A stretch of DNA of 64,000 nucleotides from Eledone cirrhosa. Lineage: Eukaryota > Mollusca > Cephalopoda > Octopoda > Eledonidae. Numbering within the stretch: position 1 is the first letter of the stretch; the number at the start of each line of letters is the position of its first letter. Positions 1-10,732 of the stretch are shown here, in pieces. A model generated the notes under the pieces. That model saw nothing but the letters and a program-made list of their open reading frames with translations, ran no database searches and was not told the origin of the DNA. The stretch is from contig OZ024743.1 of the NCBI GenBank assembly GCA_964016885.1, positions 78,132,374 through 78,196,373 on the forward strand, written 5' to 3'. Position numbers and translations under genes: made by a program.

Positions 1-1099
1 TATGTAATATTCATTCATTATTTATTCAAAATAATCCAACTTATTTTACAAACGGGATAAAAAATTATATTCTGGATGCAGTCCCGCACTCCTTTCATTA
101 TTATAGTTAAGATAAAGCCTTTACCAAAAAAATACTATAGTAAATATAGAGTAATGTAAATGCTAAATGGTTAAGCTGAAAGTATGTTTTAGGTCAGTTG
201 ATACTTTAAATTTAAGTTATGTACAAATATTAGTAGGGTTTGTTGTAGTGCAGGCTCAAGAATTAGGTTATGATTAGTTTAAAGTTTTTTTTTAACCAGA
301 TATTTTATATAGAGTTTAGAAATGAATAATTAATTCTTTCATGACTGTGTTTCTAATGAAATACACTCTATTTTAATTAGTTAATTTATGAAGAATTTTG
401 AGGGATTTACTAAAATTATTAATTATTTCATTACTAAGAGTGTAACTTAATGCAATGGAAGATATGGAAGATTTTAGTTTAAATTGGAAACCTTTAAAAT
501 GACTGATTTTATTTCATAGAACCAGAGTGGGGTTGGTAACTAAAGGGTTAACTCTTAATATCTTACACCACATGAAACCACATTAACAAGGCATTATTGA
601 AAAGTACAAAACAACACTATGAATGCATCACATAAAAAACTAGTCTTTATTAGCATATTTTTGCAATGTCTGTAAATGTACTATATACTTTTTGAATTAG
701 CAAGACATTCTTAAAATCACAAAACAACATTATAACTATATCACATTAAAAATTAGAGTCCCCCTCCTCCTTTGCCCACCTATAAGTGTGCAAAAGCTAC
801 ATTTAAACACGATAAATTGACAGCTCAATGTAATAATGACACAGTTATCATGGATCTGGATCAAGGGAGGCTTCAATAATTATCTTGGTGTAAATGAAGG
901 AAAAGGGATTCAGCATGATCAATGAAAAACAAGATCAGGAAAGAATATTATAGACGTGTTAAAATGGTCCAGAATAGAATTGAAGCTATAAACTCCATAG
1001 CTGTGCCTGTTGTCCAGTATAGCCTTAATCAATTGGAGTTTGAATGAACTCCACCGTATGGACATAAAACTAGGAAACTGCTGACATTATCTCTTTAGC
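1..1099. other. AT-rich sequence without recognisable gene
   Basis: No open frame of useful length, no splice-bounded coding block and no RNA gene is visible here. Positions about 100-175 resemble part of the dispersed repeat better preserved at 1100-1335 (shared stretch around 'aaatatagagtaatgtaaat'). Confidence 0.6.
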
Positions 1100-1335
1100 A
1101 ATTAAAACCAGCCGTGTCTGGTCAGAATTCTCCCACCTTTTTCTGTTCAAACTAGCTGTAAATGGCTATTCATATATATGTAAGATATTGCTCTCAAAAT
1201 AAATATCAAAATCTTGTAGATTCGATATTATGTGAGATAATTATGTGAGATAAAGTGTTTACCATGGAAATATAATAATAAATATAGAGTAATATAAATG
1301 CTAAAGGGTTAACATATTCGCCTGTTTATATTTAA
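1100..1335 (+). repeat. dispersed repeat family A, copy 1
   Basis: This block matches 52545-52749 and its resumption at 58371-58450: shared 'tctggtcagaat', 'ctgttcaaac', 'ctcaaaataaat', then 'attatgtgaga' and 'aaatatagagta'. It has no coding capacity. The second copy is split by a Tx1 LINE, which makes this copy a reference for the empty site. The family is not one I can name. Confidence 0.7.
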
Positions 1336-1475
1336 GCTAAAATATAAGTTATCACCTTTTTTGTCTTTTCAACTTCAAAATATCTACTTTACTGAACATT
1401 TCAATATCGTCACGTCATTTATTGTCAATGTTTAAATCTCTATGTACCTTTAAATATGTAATTACAATAACTATA

Positions 1476-1668
1476 GCAGTAAAGTATCGGACAACATGCT
1501 TTTCAGCATAGTTACGACCCTTTATGTTCTGTGTTCAAATCCCAAAGTTAGCTTTGCCTTTCATCCTTAGAGGGTCGATAAAATAAAGTACCAGTAACTA
1601 ACTGGGATCGATTTAATCGACTTTCTCCTTCCCACAAACATTGTTGGCCTTGTGCCTGAATTAGAAAC
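1476..1668 (+). mobile_element. tRNA-derived SINE (family 1)
   Basis: A B-box-like 'gttcaaatccc' is followed by the family's conserved body: 'tttgcctttcatcct', 'gtcgataaaataaagtacc', 'gatttaatcgac' and 'ggccttgtgcc'. The same body recurs at 36510, 43485, 51832 and 59783 and in fragments elsewhere, so it is a multicopy short element. The A box is degenerate in this copy but visible as 'ggtagagcgtc' at 43500 and 51840. It encodes no protein and would depend on LINE reverse transcriptase. Confidence 0.85.
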
Positions 1669-2427
1669 CAATAATTATATCCTCTATAGAGAATAATCTA
1701 TTATTTTTCTACTGGTTTTCATAGACTAATAGCATCTATATTTATTAGGTTTTTTCCATACGCTGACGTGTATGTGTGTTAGTGCATATGCATACATTTA
1801 TATGTATGAGTATATAAATATAAATACGCAAACACAGACATGCTTACAAAAAAAACACACTCACAGACATACATTCACACAAACACACACACATACATTT
1901 ACAGAAACACACATACACTTACACACAGCGTAGTTTTTTCACCATCCCGTTCCTTCTTTTTACACACACATACATTCACACATGCAGCAGACATAAAGAG
2001 AGAGGAGTAGTATGAGGTAGTCAAACTACTCCTCTCTATTTACATGTTGAGACAGAATCGCAGAAATTTATATATAGATTTCATTACTGTAGAGCTGACA
2101 AGTATAACTCTATGTCAATGTAACAATATATATTTTCAAAACAAATGTATATATATATATATCTCACTTGACTTTATTTATTGTAAGTGAAACAAGTAAA
2201 ATATGATTTAATTCCAACAATAACCTTGTTTCTTTATTGAATATATATAATTCAAGATTTCAAAAAAGGAAACAGTCACAAAAATACAATTACACAAAGT
2301 CTTATTAATTTCATGCTTACAGGAAAAGGATGAAGAATGATTCAACATATTGGATGTTATTCCTTCATCAAGAACAAGTAAAGTTATGAGAAAGAGTAAG
2401 CTGGAAGATTGAAAACATATGTATGTG
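1669..2427. other. AT-rich sequence with CA/TA microsatellite and a hairpin
   Basis: CA- and TA-rich simple sequence occupies about 1780-1990. A hairpin with arms around 'agagaggagtag' lies at about 1999-2037. No gene is seen. Confidence 0.5.
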
Positions 2428-2640
2428 TGTACTGGAGCCACAAAAAAGGTCCCAGTACATGATTTTAAGTTGTCAGCACTAGGAAGGATATCTAGCTGTA
2501 GAAAACCAAACACAAAACATAACCTATGAGCAAGATGTGGCCCCCTAATCTGTCGAGCCTCATAATGTGATAACCCATCTCCCCCATGCAGGCATGGGAA
2601 ACAGATATTAAACAGTGAAAGCTGATGATAATGATATATG
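2428..2640 (+). mobile_element. degenerate RTE-like LINE 3' tail
   Basis: The order of motifs follows the better-preserved tail at 32095-32370: 'ggagccac..aaaaaggt', then 'aggaaggatatctagctgta', then a 'catgcaggcatgg' block and a terminal 'gctgatgataatgat'. It is strongly diverged and entirely non-coding, so it represents an old 5'-truncated insertion. Confidence 0.55.
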
Positions 2641-3506
2641 GATATATGTATGTGTATATAACATTGTAATAAAGGACATGTGATATATATGATATATATA
2701 TGTGTGTGTGTTTCAGTTCAATAATCCATGCTGTTTGATCTAAACAATCAATTAATTATAGTGTAATCCAACATAAGCACTCCACGTCAATGGTATCTAT
2801 AAAGATATTACATATATAGTATCAAACGGATTGTCAATATTTAGTAAGAAAAGACGATTTTACATTTTCTCCTTCAGATTATTGTCTTTTATCTTACCCA
2901 TTATGCACATTTCAAAGGCATTAAAATGTCATTGGGTAATAGTTATTTAATGCATGTTCGCCAGTGAGGTGCTGAAAATGTAAACAGAGTTTTGATTTTG
3001 GGTTTTTGATATGTTCACTGTTGAAGAGATGTTGTTCATTTGGGATATATATAACAACCTACTACAGGACATGACTATAATTGAGAGATGATAGATACAT
3101 ATCAATAGATATTGTATATGCATATTGCCTATATTTTACCTTTTTCTCTACCAAAATACAGTCGCTGTATCTTCTATTAACTAAATGTGTGCAGTCTGAA
3201 CAGCTGATTGCAGTTGAATTTCTGCAATTCAGCAGATTCATTGAGTGAGCTAGACGTTGGCTGGAGAACGTTGACTTAATACCAGCGATCTTCATCACTT
3301 TTATTTTATATATATATATATATGAGAGAGAGATAATAAGAGTGAAAAATAACCCTCTATTATTTTGGTTAGGTGTGTCGAGCTTCATACATTAGTATAG
3401 AAATAATTGTAAAAATTAAAGATGGAATTTGAATAACAACCTTTTTTTTCCCTTTTTGCATTAATTATAAATATATATATGTGTGTATGTATGTGTGTGT
3501 GTGTGT

Positions 3507-3565
<59 letters not shown>

Positions 3566-3944
3566 TGCGGTGCTGAGACCAATGGCACCACTGATCATGT
3601 CCGTACTCGTTACATGGGGAGATGTAGAGTGGCATTACAGTTGGGATTTTACACATCTATATGTGTATATATATATTATATATAGATCTATAAACTCAAA
3701 ATAGTCTTTTACAATTAAATAACTCAAAGAAAGGAATATTTCCGAGCCGTATAATACAAATGAATATATGATAGGGATAAACACTGATACAAGTATACAT
3801 GTGTTCGCATTGCAAATGACCAAGTTAGCTAGATTGAAAAATACTAATTAAAATAATACGGTTTGTCTGTCTCGATTTAAAATAATAAATCAATAAAAAC
3901 AAACCTATATTGGCAATAGCCGTGATACCCGGACAGATTTTAAA
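2641..3944. other. AT-rich sequence with TG/GA microsatellite
   Basis: A compound (TG)n(GA)n tract spans 3477-3563. The open frames over it are low-complexity artefacts. The rest shows no gene or recognised repeat. Confidence 0.5.
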
Positions 3945-4129
<185 letters not shown>

Positions 4130-4446
4130 GTGACGAAACATAAGTCAATTGCATGAACGCATAATCCTTTATTTACTGCTATATATATTTCGATGATAGC
4201 CATTGAATGGCTATGACCTCATCAGGCAGTTAGTCAGTTCTTAGATATGCCAGCTCTGTGTGTATAGCGTTGATGGTATCAGAGCCTTGGGACATATGAG
4301 CTTGTTAGGAATATTTTGATGTTGTCAGCAGGAATAGTCTTGATTCTCATTGGTCAGTTTGTAGATGGTAGTAGGTTGGTATTTGACCTCAAAGAGGCAG
4401 GTGGTTCTGTAAGGTTCAAACCGTCAGGCAAGATGACAATAGTTCC

Positions 4447-4450
<4 letters not shown>
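4130..4450 (-). mobile_element. short non-coding unit carrying a hammerhead ribozyme
   Basis: About 320 bp lying between two (TA)n tracts (3945-4129 and 4451-4466), with the hammerhead core at its left end on the minus strand. It contains no convincing protein gene; an apparent 62-codon frame runs into the microsatellite. Its context resembles the hammerhead units at 6.8, 7.2, 15.8 and 63.4 kb, consistent with a non-autonomous retroelement, though the body sequence differs. Confidence 0.55.
4175..4230 (-). ncRNA. hammerhead ribozyme, minimal stem III type
   Basis: Read on the minus strand: stem I ACTGC (4230-4226), core CTGATGA (4225-4219), a 13-bp stem II with one C/C mismatch and a wobble pair (4218-4192), GAAA (4191-4188), a three-pair A/T stem III, cleavage nucleotide A at 4180, and stem I return GCAGT (4179-4175), complementary to the start. 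All conserved core nucleotides are present. Predicted cleavage falls between 4180 and 4179. Hammerheads of this short type are known from Penelope-like elements and animal retrozymes. Confidence 0.8.
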
Positions 4451-4479
<29 letters not shown>

Positions 4480-4499
4480 TTACAATAATCAAAGTTCAG

Positions 4500-5160
4500 T
4501 TTAAATCATTTATTTGCTTACAATTGTTTCCTCCAAGCCGAGGTTTGGATTCTTCGGACCACCCTGGTGATATTTGAATTTACCAGGGATTCAGTCATAC
4601 AATGACCCGGAACTTACCGGGAGTCTTATATAGTAATAAGACCCTTATTAGTAATAAGACCCTTATACATATAATTGATTTTGAAGTCTGTCTCTTCTTA
4701 TAGATTGTTCAGGTGTGGCACTCCATATTGGATTGTAATCATCATGATATGAACTCCTTTAGTACTTCTTAATAGACTGCACTCTAATTTATAGATAAGA
4801 AACCTAATTTAATTTATATATGAGATGGGAGTTTATGTATTGCTGGATGGCCAGACTAGTGTCTTTATATGAGAGAATTGATCTCCGGACCACCCTGGAG
4901 ATATTTAAATTTGCCAAGGATTCAGACATACAATGACCCAGAGCTTACCGGGAGTCATATATAATAATAAGACCATGCCAGGTTCTGCGGGTGGACTACA
5001 CTTACAAAGAACATTGATTTGGAGGTTTGACTCTTCTTATAGAATGTTCAGATATGACACTCCTTAATAGAAGGTAATCATCCTGATATATACACCTTTA
5101 GTACTTCTTAATAGACTACACTGTAACCTATAGATAAGTAACCTAATCTAGAAATTAGTT
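4500..5160. repeat. imperfect tandem duplication, ~330 bp unit
   Basis: Segments 4545-4810 and 4883-5155 share the same order of blocks: 'ggaccaccctgg', 'atacaatgaccc', 'cttaccgggagtc', 'cttcttatag', 'cctttagtacttcttaatag' and 'tatagataag'. The copies have diverged noticeably. No coding potential. Confidence 0.75.
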
Positions 5161-5754
5161 ATAACATCATATGATAGGCACTTATTTGAAACACCATTAA
5201 TGTAATTTAGGATAATAAATTTAACTAAGAAAATCAGCTAGTTACCTCCCCTTACGCATTAACTCCCCTTGGTCACACACACACTTCTGGAATATAATAT
5301 CATCTCACAAAACTAAACACCATGATCTATTAATTAAGAATCGACAAGATATGGTTTATAACTTGGTTCTATGCTGAACCATCGTGGATTGTATGATAGA
5401 CCTGTAGTCTATATATTGCGTTTCATGGATTATGTGAGTGGTGGTGTGCGCGAAGACAGTGGTACTGTTTTGCCTATGTTATAATATGTTTTATAATATG
5501 TTTGATATTTTTGATATTTTGGTGTTTATCTACATTCGGGATTGTATATCATACAGGTGTATGCGAAAAAATGATTTAACAATACAGCCCACATAATACT
5601 ATCGATTGCCTGCTTTAACTGCCTGATCCTACAATTAACAATCTACCGCACTCTAATCCTGTATAAATAAGGCACGCGTGCATGCTACACGTGAGATTGT
5701 TTCATACACTGCCTACTCTAAACTTTCCTCTTGCTTTATCTTCATAAACTGCCA
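5161..5754. other. no gene recognised
   Basis: Unique-looking AT-rich sequence with no coding block or repeat that I can identify. Confidence 0.4.
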
Positions 5755-5836
5755 ATGTTTTTGTTTTTGTTTTTGTTTTTGTTTTTGTTTTTGTTTTTGT
5801 TTTTGTTTTAGTTTTACTTTTACTTTTACTTTTATT

Positions 5837-5873
<37 letters not shown>

Positions 5874-5970
5874 TTATTTTTTTTAGTTTTAGTTTTAGTT
5901 TTAGTTTTAGTTTTATTTTTATTTTTATTTTTATTTTTATTTTTATTTTTATTTTTATTTTTATTTTTAA
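5755..5970. repeat. compound T-rich microsatellite
   Basis: Runs of (TTTTTG)n, then (TTTTAC)n, a long T tract, (TTTTAG)n and (TTTTTA)n. The overlapping 63-codon frame is an artefact of this repeat. Confidence 0.9.
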
Positions 5971-5979
5971 CCTTTATAT

Positions 5980-6024
5980 GTAAATTGCCATGCTATATCA
6001 TTATGATATAGCATGGCAATTTAC
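5980..6024. repeat. perfect 21-bp-arm palindrome
   Basis: Arms 5980-6000 and 6004-6024 are exact reverse complements around the 3-nt spacer 'tta'. The hairpin sits immediately after the T-rich microsatellite. Confidence 0.9.
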
Positions 6025-6027
6025 TAT

Positions 6028-6200
6028 AATCTCTATATAACTGCTCTGTAAAACAACCGATGTTATTACATTGAGCTATTTATCTTACTGGTAATAAGAT
6101 AGTAATGAATGACTATCTTTCACTATTTGGGGTTTGTATAAAAAATATATAACCATAAAAGGTTTTATTATATACATAACCATAAATAGTATCCTTAATA

Positions 6201-6205
<5 letters not shown>
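6028..6205 (+). repeat. dispersed repeat family B, copy 1
   Basis: Matches 42712-42885: shared 'tctatataactgctctgta', 'acattgag', 'atttatcttactggtaata' and 'aatagtatccttaata'. Both copies end in (TA)n. Non-coding, family unknown. Confidence 0.7.
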
Positions 6206-6241
<36 letters not shown>

Positions 6242-6297
6242 GTGAGGTTTTTTTTACAAATTGAAAAATAACCGAGGTGTCCTACACGACTGAAAGT

Positions 6298-6598
6298 ATA
6301 AAGAAAAAGAGATGAAATCGAAAATGCAACTGGAGTCTTATTTTTTAAAAAAATATATATATTTATTTGGTTCCTTTACCGGTTTCGCAGTTCTTCTGCT
6401 TTTCAAAAGTAGACTTGAGATGGAGGGTCTGTGGTTTTTCTCACATCAGATGTGAGAAAAACCACAGACCCTCCATCTCAACTCTACTTTTGAAAAGCAG
6501 AAGAACTGCGAAACCGGTAAAGGAACCAAATAAATATATATATTTTTAAAAAAAATAAGACTCCAGTTGCATTTTCGATTTCATCTCTTTTTCTTTAT
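6298..6598. repeat. large near-perfect palindrome (150-bp arms)
   Basis: Arms about 6298-6447 and 6449-6598 are reverse complements with few differences, centred on 'cacatcagatgtg'. Each arm holds 'cggtttcgcagttcttctg' or its complement. A short frame inside the left arm has no protein signature. This is a foldback element or a head-to-head insertion. Confidence 0.85.
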
Positions 6599-6709
6599 AT
6601 ATATATATATATATATATAGGAGGTGAGTTTTATTTTAGTACAATAAAGCAATGCAAATATCGGATAAGTAGCACTCTACAGTTTGTAGGACTGGAGTCT
6701 AAATAATTG

Positions 6710-6757
6710 TTTTTACCTTTGGCACAAGGCCAGCAATTACCCAGTGCATTACTGGAG
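6710..6757 (-). mobile_element. SINE family 1 fragment
   Basis: The stretch 'ggcacaaggccagcaattac' followed by 'ccagtgcattactgg' is the reverse complement of the SINE 3' region seen at 59890-59938. Only the 3' end is retained. Confidence 0.75.
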
Positions 6758-6810
6758 TATAAATAATATAAGATCAAAAGATGGTTAAAAGAGTTCCAAG
6801 TATTTTATTA

Positions 6811-6871
6811 TGCGCATTTCAAAAACAAATATCATCATGAGATGATATCTGCGTTTTCATCAGATAAAATA
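6811..6871 (-). ncRNA. hammerhead ribozyme (left arm of palindrome)
   Basis: Minus strand: stem I 5' strand TATTTTAT (6871-6864), CTGATGA (6863-6857), a 16-bp stem II with a mismatch at the fourth pair, GAAA (6830-6827), stem III with a CG loop, cleavage A at 6819, stem I return ATAAAATA (6818-6811). Stem I is an exact 8-bp match. Predicted cleavage between 6819 and 6818. Confidence 0.85.
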
Positions 6872-6989
6872 GGGATACATGATATGAAGGTTAAAAAATA
6901 CTTGTGAATAGTGAAGTTTTAAATCAACATATGTTGATTTAAAACTTCACTATTCACAAGTGTTTTTTAACCTTCATATCATGTATCCC

Positions 6990-7060
6990 TATTTTATCTG
7001 ATGAAAACGCAGATATCATCTCATGATGATATTTGTTTTTGAAATGCGCATAATAAAATA
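6990..7060 (+). ncRNA. hammerhead ribozyme (right arm of palindrome)
   Basis: Plus strand: TATTTTAT (6990-6997), CTGATGA (6998-7004), 16-bp stem II, GAAA (7041-7044), stem III formed by the ATG/CAT nucleotides around a CG loop, cleavage A at 7052, stem I return ATAAAATA (7053-7060). This is the mirror of the ribozyme at 6811-6871. Predicted cleavage between 7052 and 7053. Confidence 0.85.
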
Positions 7061-7109
7061 CTTGGAACTCTTTTAACCATCTTTTGATCTTATATTATAT
7101 ATATATATG

Positions 7110-7390
7110 GAAAGTTATATTTAAAATTGTTGGGTTACAACTAGTAAATATTTATAACTGATATAAAAGCACTCGACAAATATTTGGAGTATATTTACAA
7201 TATTAAATAAATGGAAACTATATTTATAAAACCATATTTATTTCATTATATATATTTCGGGGATATCATATTAACAATATGCTATGCCTTCCTCAGACAA
7301 AATACATTGTTAATATGATATCCCCGAAATATATATAATGAAATAAATATGGTTTTATAAATATAGTTTCCATTTATTTAATATTGTATA
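7110..7390 (-). mobile_element. hammerhead-bearing non-autonomous repeat (family C), foldback copy
   Basis: Shares 'tataactgatataaa', 'gcactc', 'aaatggaaactatatttata' and 'aaccatatttatt' with 15735-15995 (opposite orientation) and 63262-63540. In this copy the ribozyme end is repeated in inverted form (about 7212-7290 against 7304-7386), making a foldback. The inverted half lacks the CTGANGA core, so only one ribozyme is complete. No coding capacity. Confidence 0.8.
7240..7303 (-). ncRNA. hammerhead ribozyme, core variant CTGAGGA
   Basis: Minus strand: ATTTTGT (7303-7297), CTGAGGA (7296-7290; the seventh core base is free to vary), long A/T-rich stem II with a few mismatches, GAAA (7258-7255), short stem III, cleavage A at 7247, return ATGAAAT (7246-7240), which pairs with ATTTTGT through A/T and G/U pairs. 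Stem II is less perfect than in the other copies. Confidence 0.7.
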
Positions 7391-7422
7391 TATATATATA
7401 TATATATATGTACATATAAGTG

Positions 7423-7742
<320 letters not shown>

Positions 7743-7744
7743 TA

Positions 7745-8226
7745 TCATCATCACCGTTTTACGTCCGTTCTTCCACGCTAGCATGGGTTAGACGGGTTGT
7801 CCTGTTGTGGGCAGTGTCTGGTCGGCTGACCATGCCTTGCTCATACAGGAACTGATTTTGGCTTGCTTTCTACAGCTGGATGCCCTTCCTAACACCAACC
7901 TCATTTACAGTGAGTGCTGGGTGCTTTTTTCCGTGGCGCCTACACGTCCACTTTACAGTGTGGGTTGGGTGCTTTTTTACCGTGGCACCTCCACGACCAC
8001 TTTGCAGTGGAAGGGTGTGGGGGTATATTGTCTGTATGCATCAGCTTGTACCCATGGGAGGTCGGGTACTCTGTATTACTGCGTGACGCCAGAGGTCACG
8101 ATCGTGTGTCATTGACTTTGAGAGGTGTAATTGGGTAAGGTCGGCTTTTATCACCTCATCCCAGGTCTTCTTGGGTCTCCCCACTCCGCGGCTTCCATTG
8201 ACTTCTAGTGCTCTGCACCTTTTTAT
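7745..8226 (-). mobile_element. RTE-like LINE 3' end, 5'-truncated
   Basis: Reverse complement of the terminal region of the LINE at 29706-32372. It has the tail 'atcatcatc', the 'ccacgctagcatgg' block, 'ctggatgcccttcctaacac', two copies of the 'gtggcrcctac' block, and finally the end of the coding region ('tcttcttgggtctccccac', encoding the GRPKKTW-like motif). Insertion is bounded by microsatellites on both sides. Dead on arrival: no catalytic domain remains. Confidence 0.85.
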
Positions 8227-8275
8227 GTATATGTGTATACATTTATGTGTGTGTGTGTGTGTATATATATAAATA

Positions 8276-8358
<83 letters not shown>

Positions 8359-8403
8359 GTGTATACATGTATGTATGTGTGTGTGTGTATATATGTATAT
8401 ATA

Positions 8404-8495
<92 letters not shown>

Positions 8496-8526
8496 ACCCA
8501 TTTCCAACCACGCGCCACGCCATTTT

Positions 8527-8570
<44 letters not shown>

Positions 8571-8601
8571 GTATATACACGTATGTGTTTGTGTGTATAT
8601 G

Positions 8602-8637
<36 letters not shown>

Positions 8638-8670
8638 TATATATATATATATATATATATAAATATATAT
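8227..8670. repeat. long (TA)n/(TG)n microsatellite region
   Basis: Almost entirely TA/TG/TTTA simple repeat, with one non-repeat island at about 8493-8530. All frames here are artefacts. Confidence 0.95.
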
Positions 8671-8778
8671 AGGAACCAGTAAGACCCCGACGGCTGAGCT
8701 CAAGCCGTTTCGACGGCTAATTCTGGAATTAGCCGTCGAAACGGCTTGAGCTCAGCCGTCGGGGTCTTACTGGTTCCT
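8671..8778. repeat. perfect palindrome, 53-bp arms
   Basis: Arms 8671-8723 and 8726-8778 are exact reverse complements separated by 'tg'. The arms are GC-richer than their surroundings and contain 'gccgtttcgacggc'. Each arm holds GAAACGGC next to CTAATTCTG, so it may derive from a collapsed hammerhead whose stem II has been lost; that part is speculative. Confidence 0.9.
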
Positions 8779-8879
8779 ATTACCCACTCTACTACTCTAA
8801 GTATTGAGTACTTTGGTGCGTTATGGTCCACCGGGTTCCTTACCACATTTCCTTCGTTATAAATATATATATATATATA

Positions 8880-9271
8880 GGCATACGTCAAAACGGTCGG
8901 TCGCAAAAGTGAAACAAATTTTTGACGACAGTTACGTACGTCATTACTTTCAATTTGGATTGGGAATTTGTTTGTTTTTTTACAACAGGTCTCAATAGTG
9001 AAAGTGAATTTTGTTGATGGTGTTAATTAGTATTGCGTGTACGTGATAATTTTTTTAATTCTTTTTTTGTGTATTGTGTGTACGTAAAAAAATTTTTTAA
9101 ATAATGACATTGTGTTGAAATAAATAAATATTGAAAATCCTTATTTAAATAGTGACATTGTGTGTTGAAATAAATAAATATCGAAAATCCTTATTACACC
9201 CTATAAATAGCTGAAATACAGTTGATCATCTCGCCAAACTTGTTGGCACCAACTCTCTGTCGCCAAAGAAA
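8880..9271 (+). repeat. left terminal inverted repeat of the Merlin-type element
   Basis: Pairs with 10328-10737. The innermost part (9181-9271, 'ctgaaatacagttgatcatc') matches 10328-10417 closely. The outer part shows indels in poly-A/T stretches. A partial internal direct duplication ('gaaataaataaatat') lies at about 9115-9190. Confidence 0.85.
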
Positions 9272-9434
9272 TTAAGGTAGGGTCATAAGAAGGACAGAGA
9301 ATGATAAGGGATTTGGGTCAGAGGGGCAGCTTGTGGTCAGAAAGGCAGATTGGCGTCAGAAGAGCTGGGAACATTTTTTTTTTTTTTAAACTTAGCACCG
9401 AAGGGCTGGATTGTAATACAGTGTCACATCAAAT

Positions 9435-10343
9435 ATGGCTGGACGAGTGTATGGTCGCGTTACCTTAGTTGAAGATATTTTGGATACCAATGCTATTCTT
9501 AATCGTTTTGAAACAGTGTATACACTGTTCCCGGCGATACACGGTGACACGTTGTGTATGTTACAGTGGTTGGCGAGTCGGCGTCTGTTGGCGAACAGTG
9601 TGAATTGTCCTGTCTGCAATGAGGCGTGCACATTGCAAAGAAATTCTGAGGGGATTGATAAATGGAGATGGCGATGCGCCCGCGATAAATTTAGTCAATC
9701 GGTGCGACGGAATTCTTTATTTTATCGAAGCCGTGTTCGACTCGAACACCTTATTGGCATTATCTATATGTGGTGCTACGATCATGCCCAAACTGAGATG
9801 ATGAGAGAAACAGGACTTAGCAAGCCGACAATTATAGACTGGTACAATTTCCTTAGAGAAATTTGTGAGCAGTATTTGGAGGCGAATCCTCAACAGCTTG
9901 GAGGATTCGATGAGAATGGTTCGTCGATCATTGTAGAGATCAACGAATCAAAATACTTTCATAGAAAGTATCATCGTGGCCAGTGGAGACAAGGCCACTG
10001 GGTCTTCGGCGCCGTAGAACGCCATTTGGACGCTGCTGCCTCATCGAAGTCCAAGATCGAAGCCGTGAGACTCTTGTCCCCATCATACAGCAATGGATTT
10101 TGCCCGGAAGCCACATCATGTCTGATGGTTGGGCTTCCTATTCGGATATTGAAGACATTCAAGGTGGCATTTACCTCCATGATGTTGTTGTGCACCTACG
10201 GAACTTTGTAGATCCTGAAGACCCTAATGTGCACACACAACTCAGAGAACACATGGAGCCGTGCAAAGAAAAAGTTTCGTCGCCAGCATGGGACAAGCGA
10301 TGCTTTATTCCCCTCATATCTAGCTGAATTTCTTTGGCGGTAG
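9435..10343 (+). pseudogene. Merlin/IS1016-type transposase, frameshifted
   Basis: This would be the DDE transposase that moves the element. The first frame (9435 onward) has an N-terminal CPVC...C zinc-ribbon-like region, a helix-turn-helix-like segment (LSKPTIIDWYNFLRE) and the catalytic block IVEINESKYFHRKY...GHWVFGAVER. Family members have IVEIDES here, so the first catalytic Asp is Asn in this copy. The frame then shifts near 10030, and a second frame carries DRSRETLVPIIQQWILPGS and IMSDGW (second Asp). A third shift near 10245 gives NTWSRAKKKFRRQHGT to EFLWR and a stop at 10341-10343. With two shifts and a lost catalytic residue it should be inactive. Confidence 0.85.
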
Positions 10344-10732
10344 AGAGTTGGTGCCAACAAGTTTGGCGAGATGATCAACTGTATTTCAGCTATTTATAGT
10401 GTGTAATAAGGATTTTCATAAGGTACGTCAATTTATATTTTATATGCAACAAACGTACAACTATGTAGTTATTTTTAAAAAAAAAATGTATTTCTTTCAA
10501 CACACAATGTCATTATTTAAAAAAAAATTTCCGTACACACAATACACAAAAAAATAAAAAAATATATATATCACGTACACGCAATACTAATTAACACCAT
10601 CAACAAAATTCACTTTCATTATTGAGACCTGTTGTAAAAAAACAAACAAATTCGCAATCCAAATTGAAAGTAATGACGTACGTAACTGTCGTCAAAAATT
10701 TGTTTCACTTTTGCGACCGGCCGTTTTGACGT

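Larger units (their letters stand above)
6765..7100. repeat. palindrome containing two opposed hammerheads
   Basis: Arms of about 165 bp (6765-6930 and 6937-7100) are nearly perfect reverse complements centred on 'caacatatgttg'. Each arm carries a complete hammerhead, so both DNA strands encode one. This looks like a head-to-head dimer of a hammerhead-bearing unit. It ends in (TA)n at 7093. Confidence 0.85.

Noticed and set aside
3483..3704. Open frames rich in Arg-Glu, Ser-Leu or Tyr-Ile
   Set aside because: They are translations of GA, CT and TA microsatellites here and throughout the window; no non-repetitive domain is attached.
4316..4504. 62-codon frame MMLSAGIVLILIGQF
   Set aside because: Runs into TA/GA repeat, has no splice context or family similarity, and lies inside the hammerhead unit.
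6500..6540. CAGAAGAACTGCGAAAC in the 150-bp-arm palindrome
   Set aside because: Core base mismatch, stem II too short, and no stem I match to the downstream AAGGAACC.
6367..6549. 60-codon frame in the left arm of a palindrome
   Set aside because: It lies across the palindrome centre and has no domain signature.
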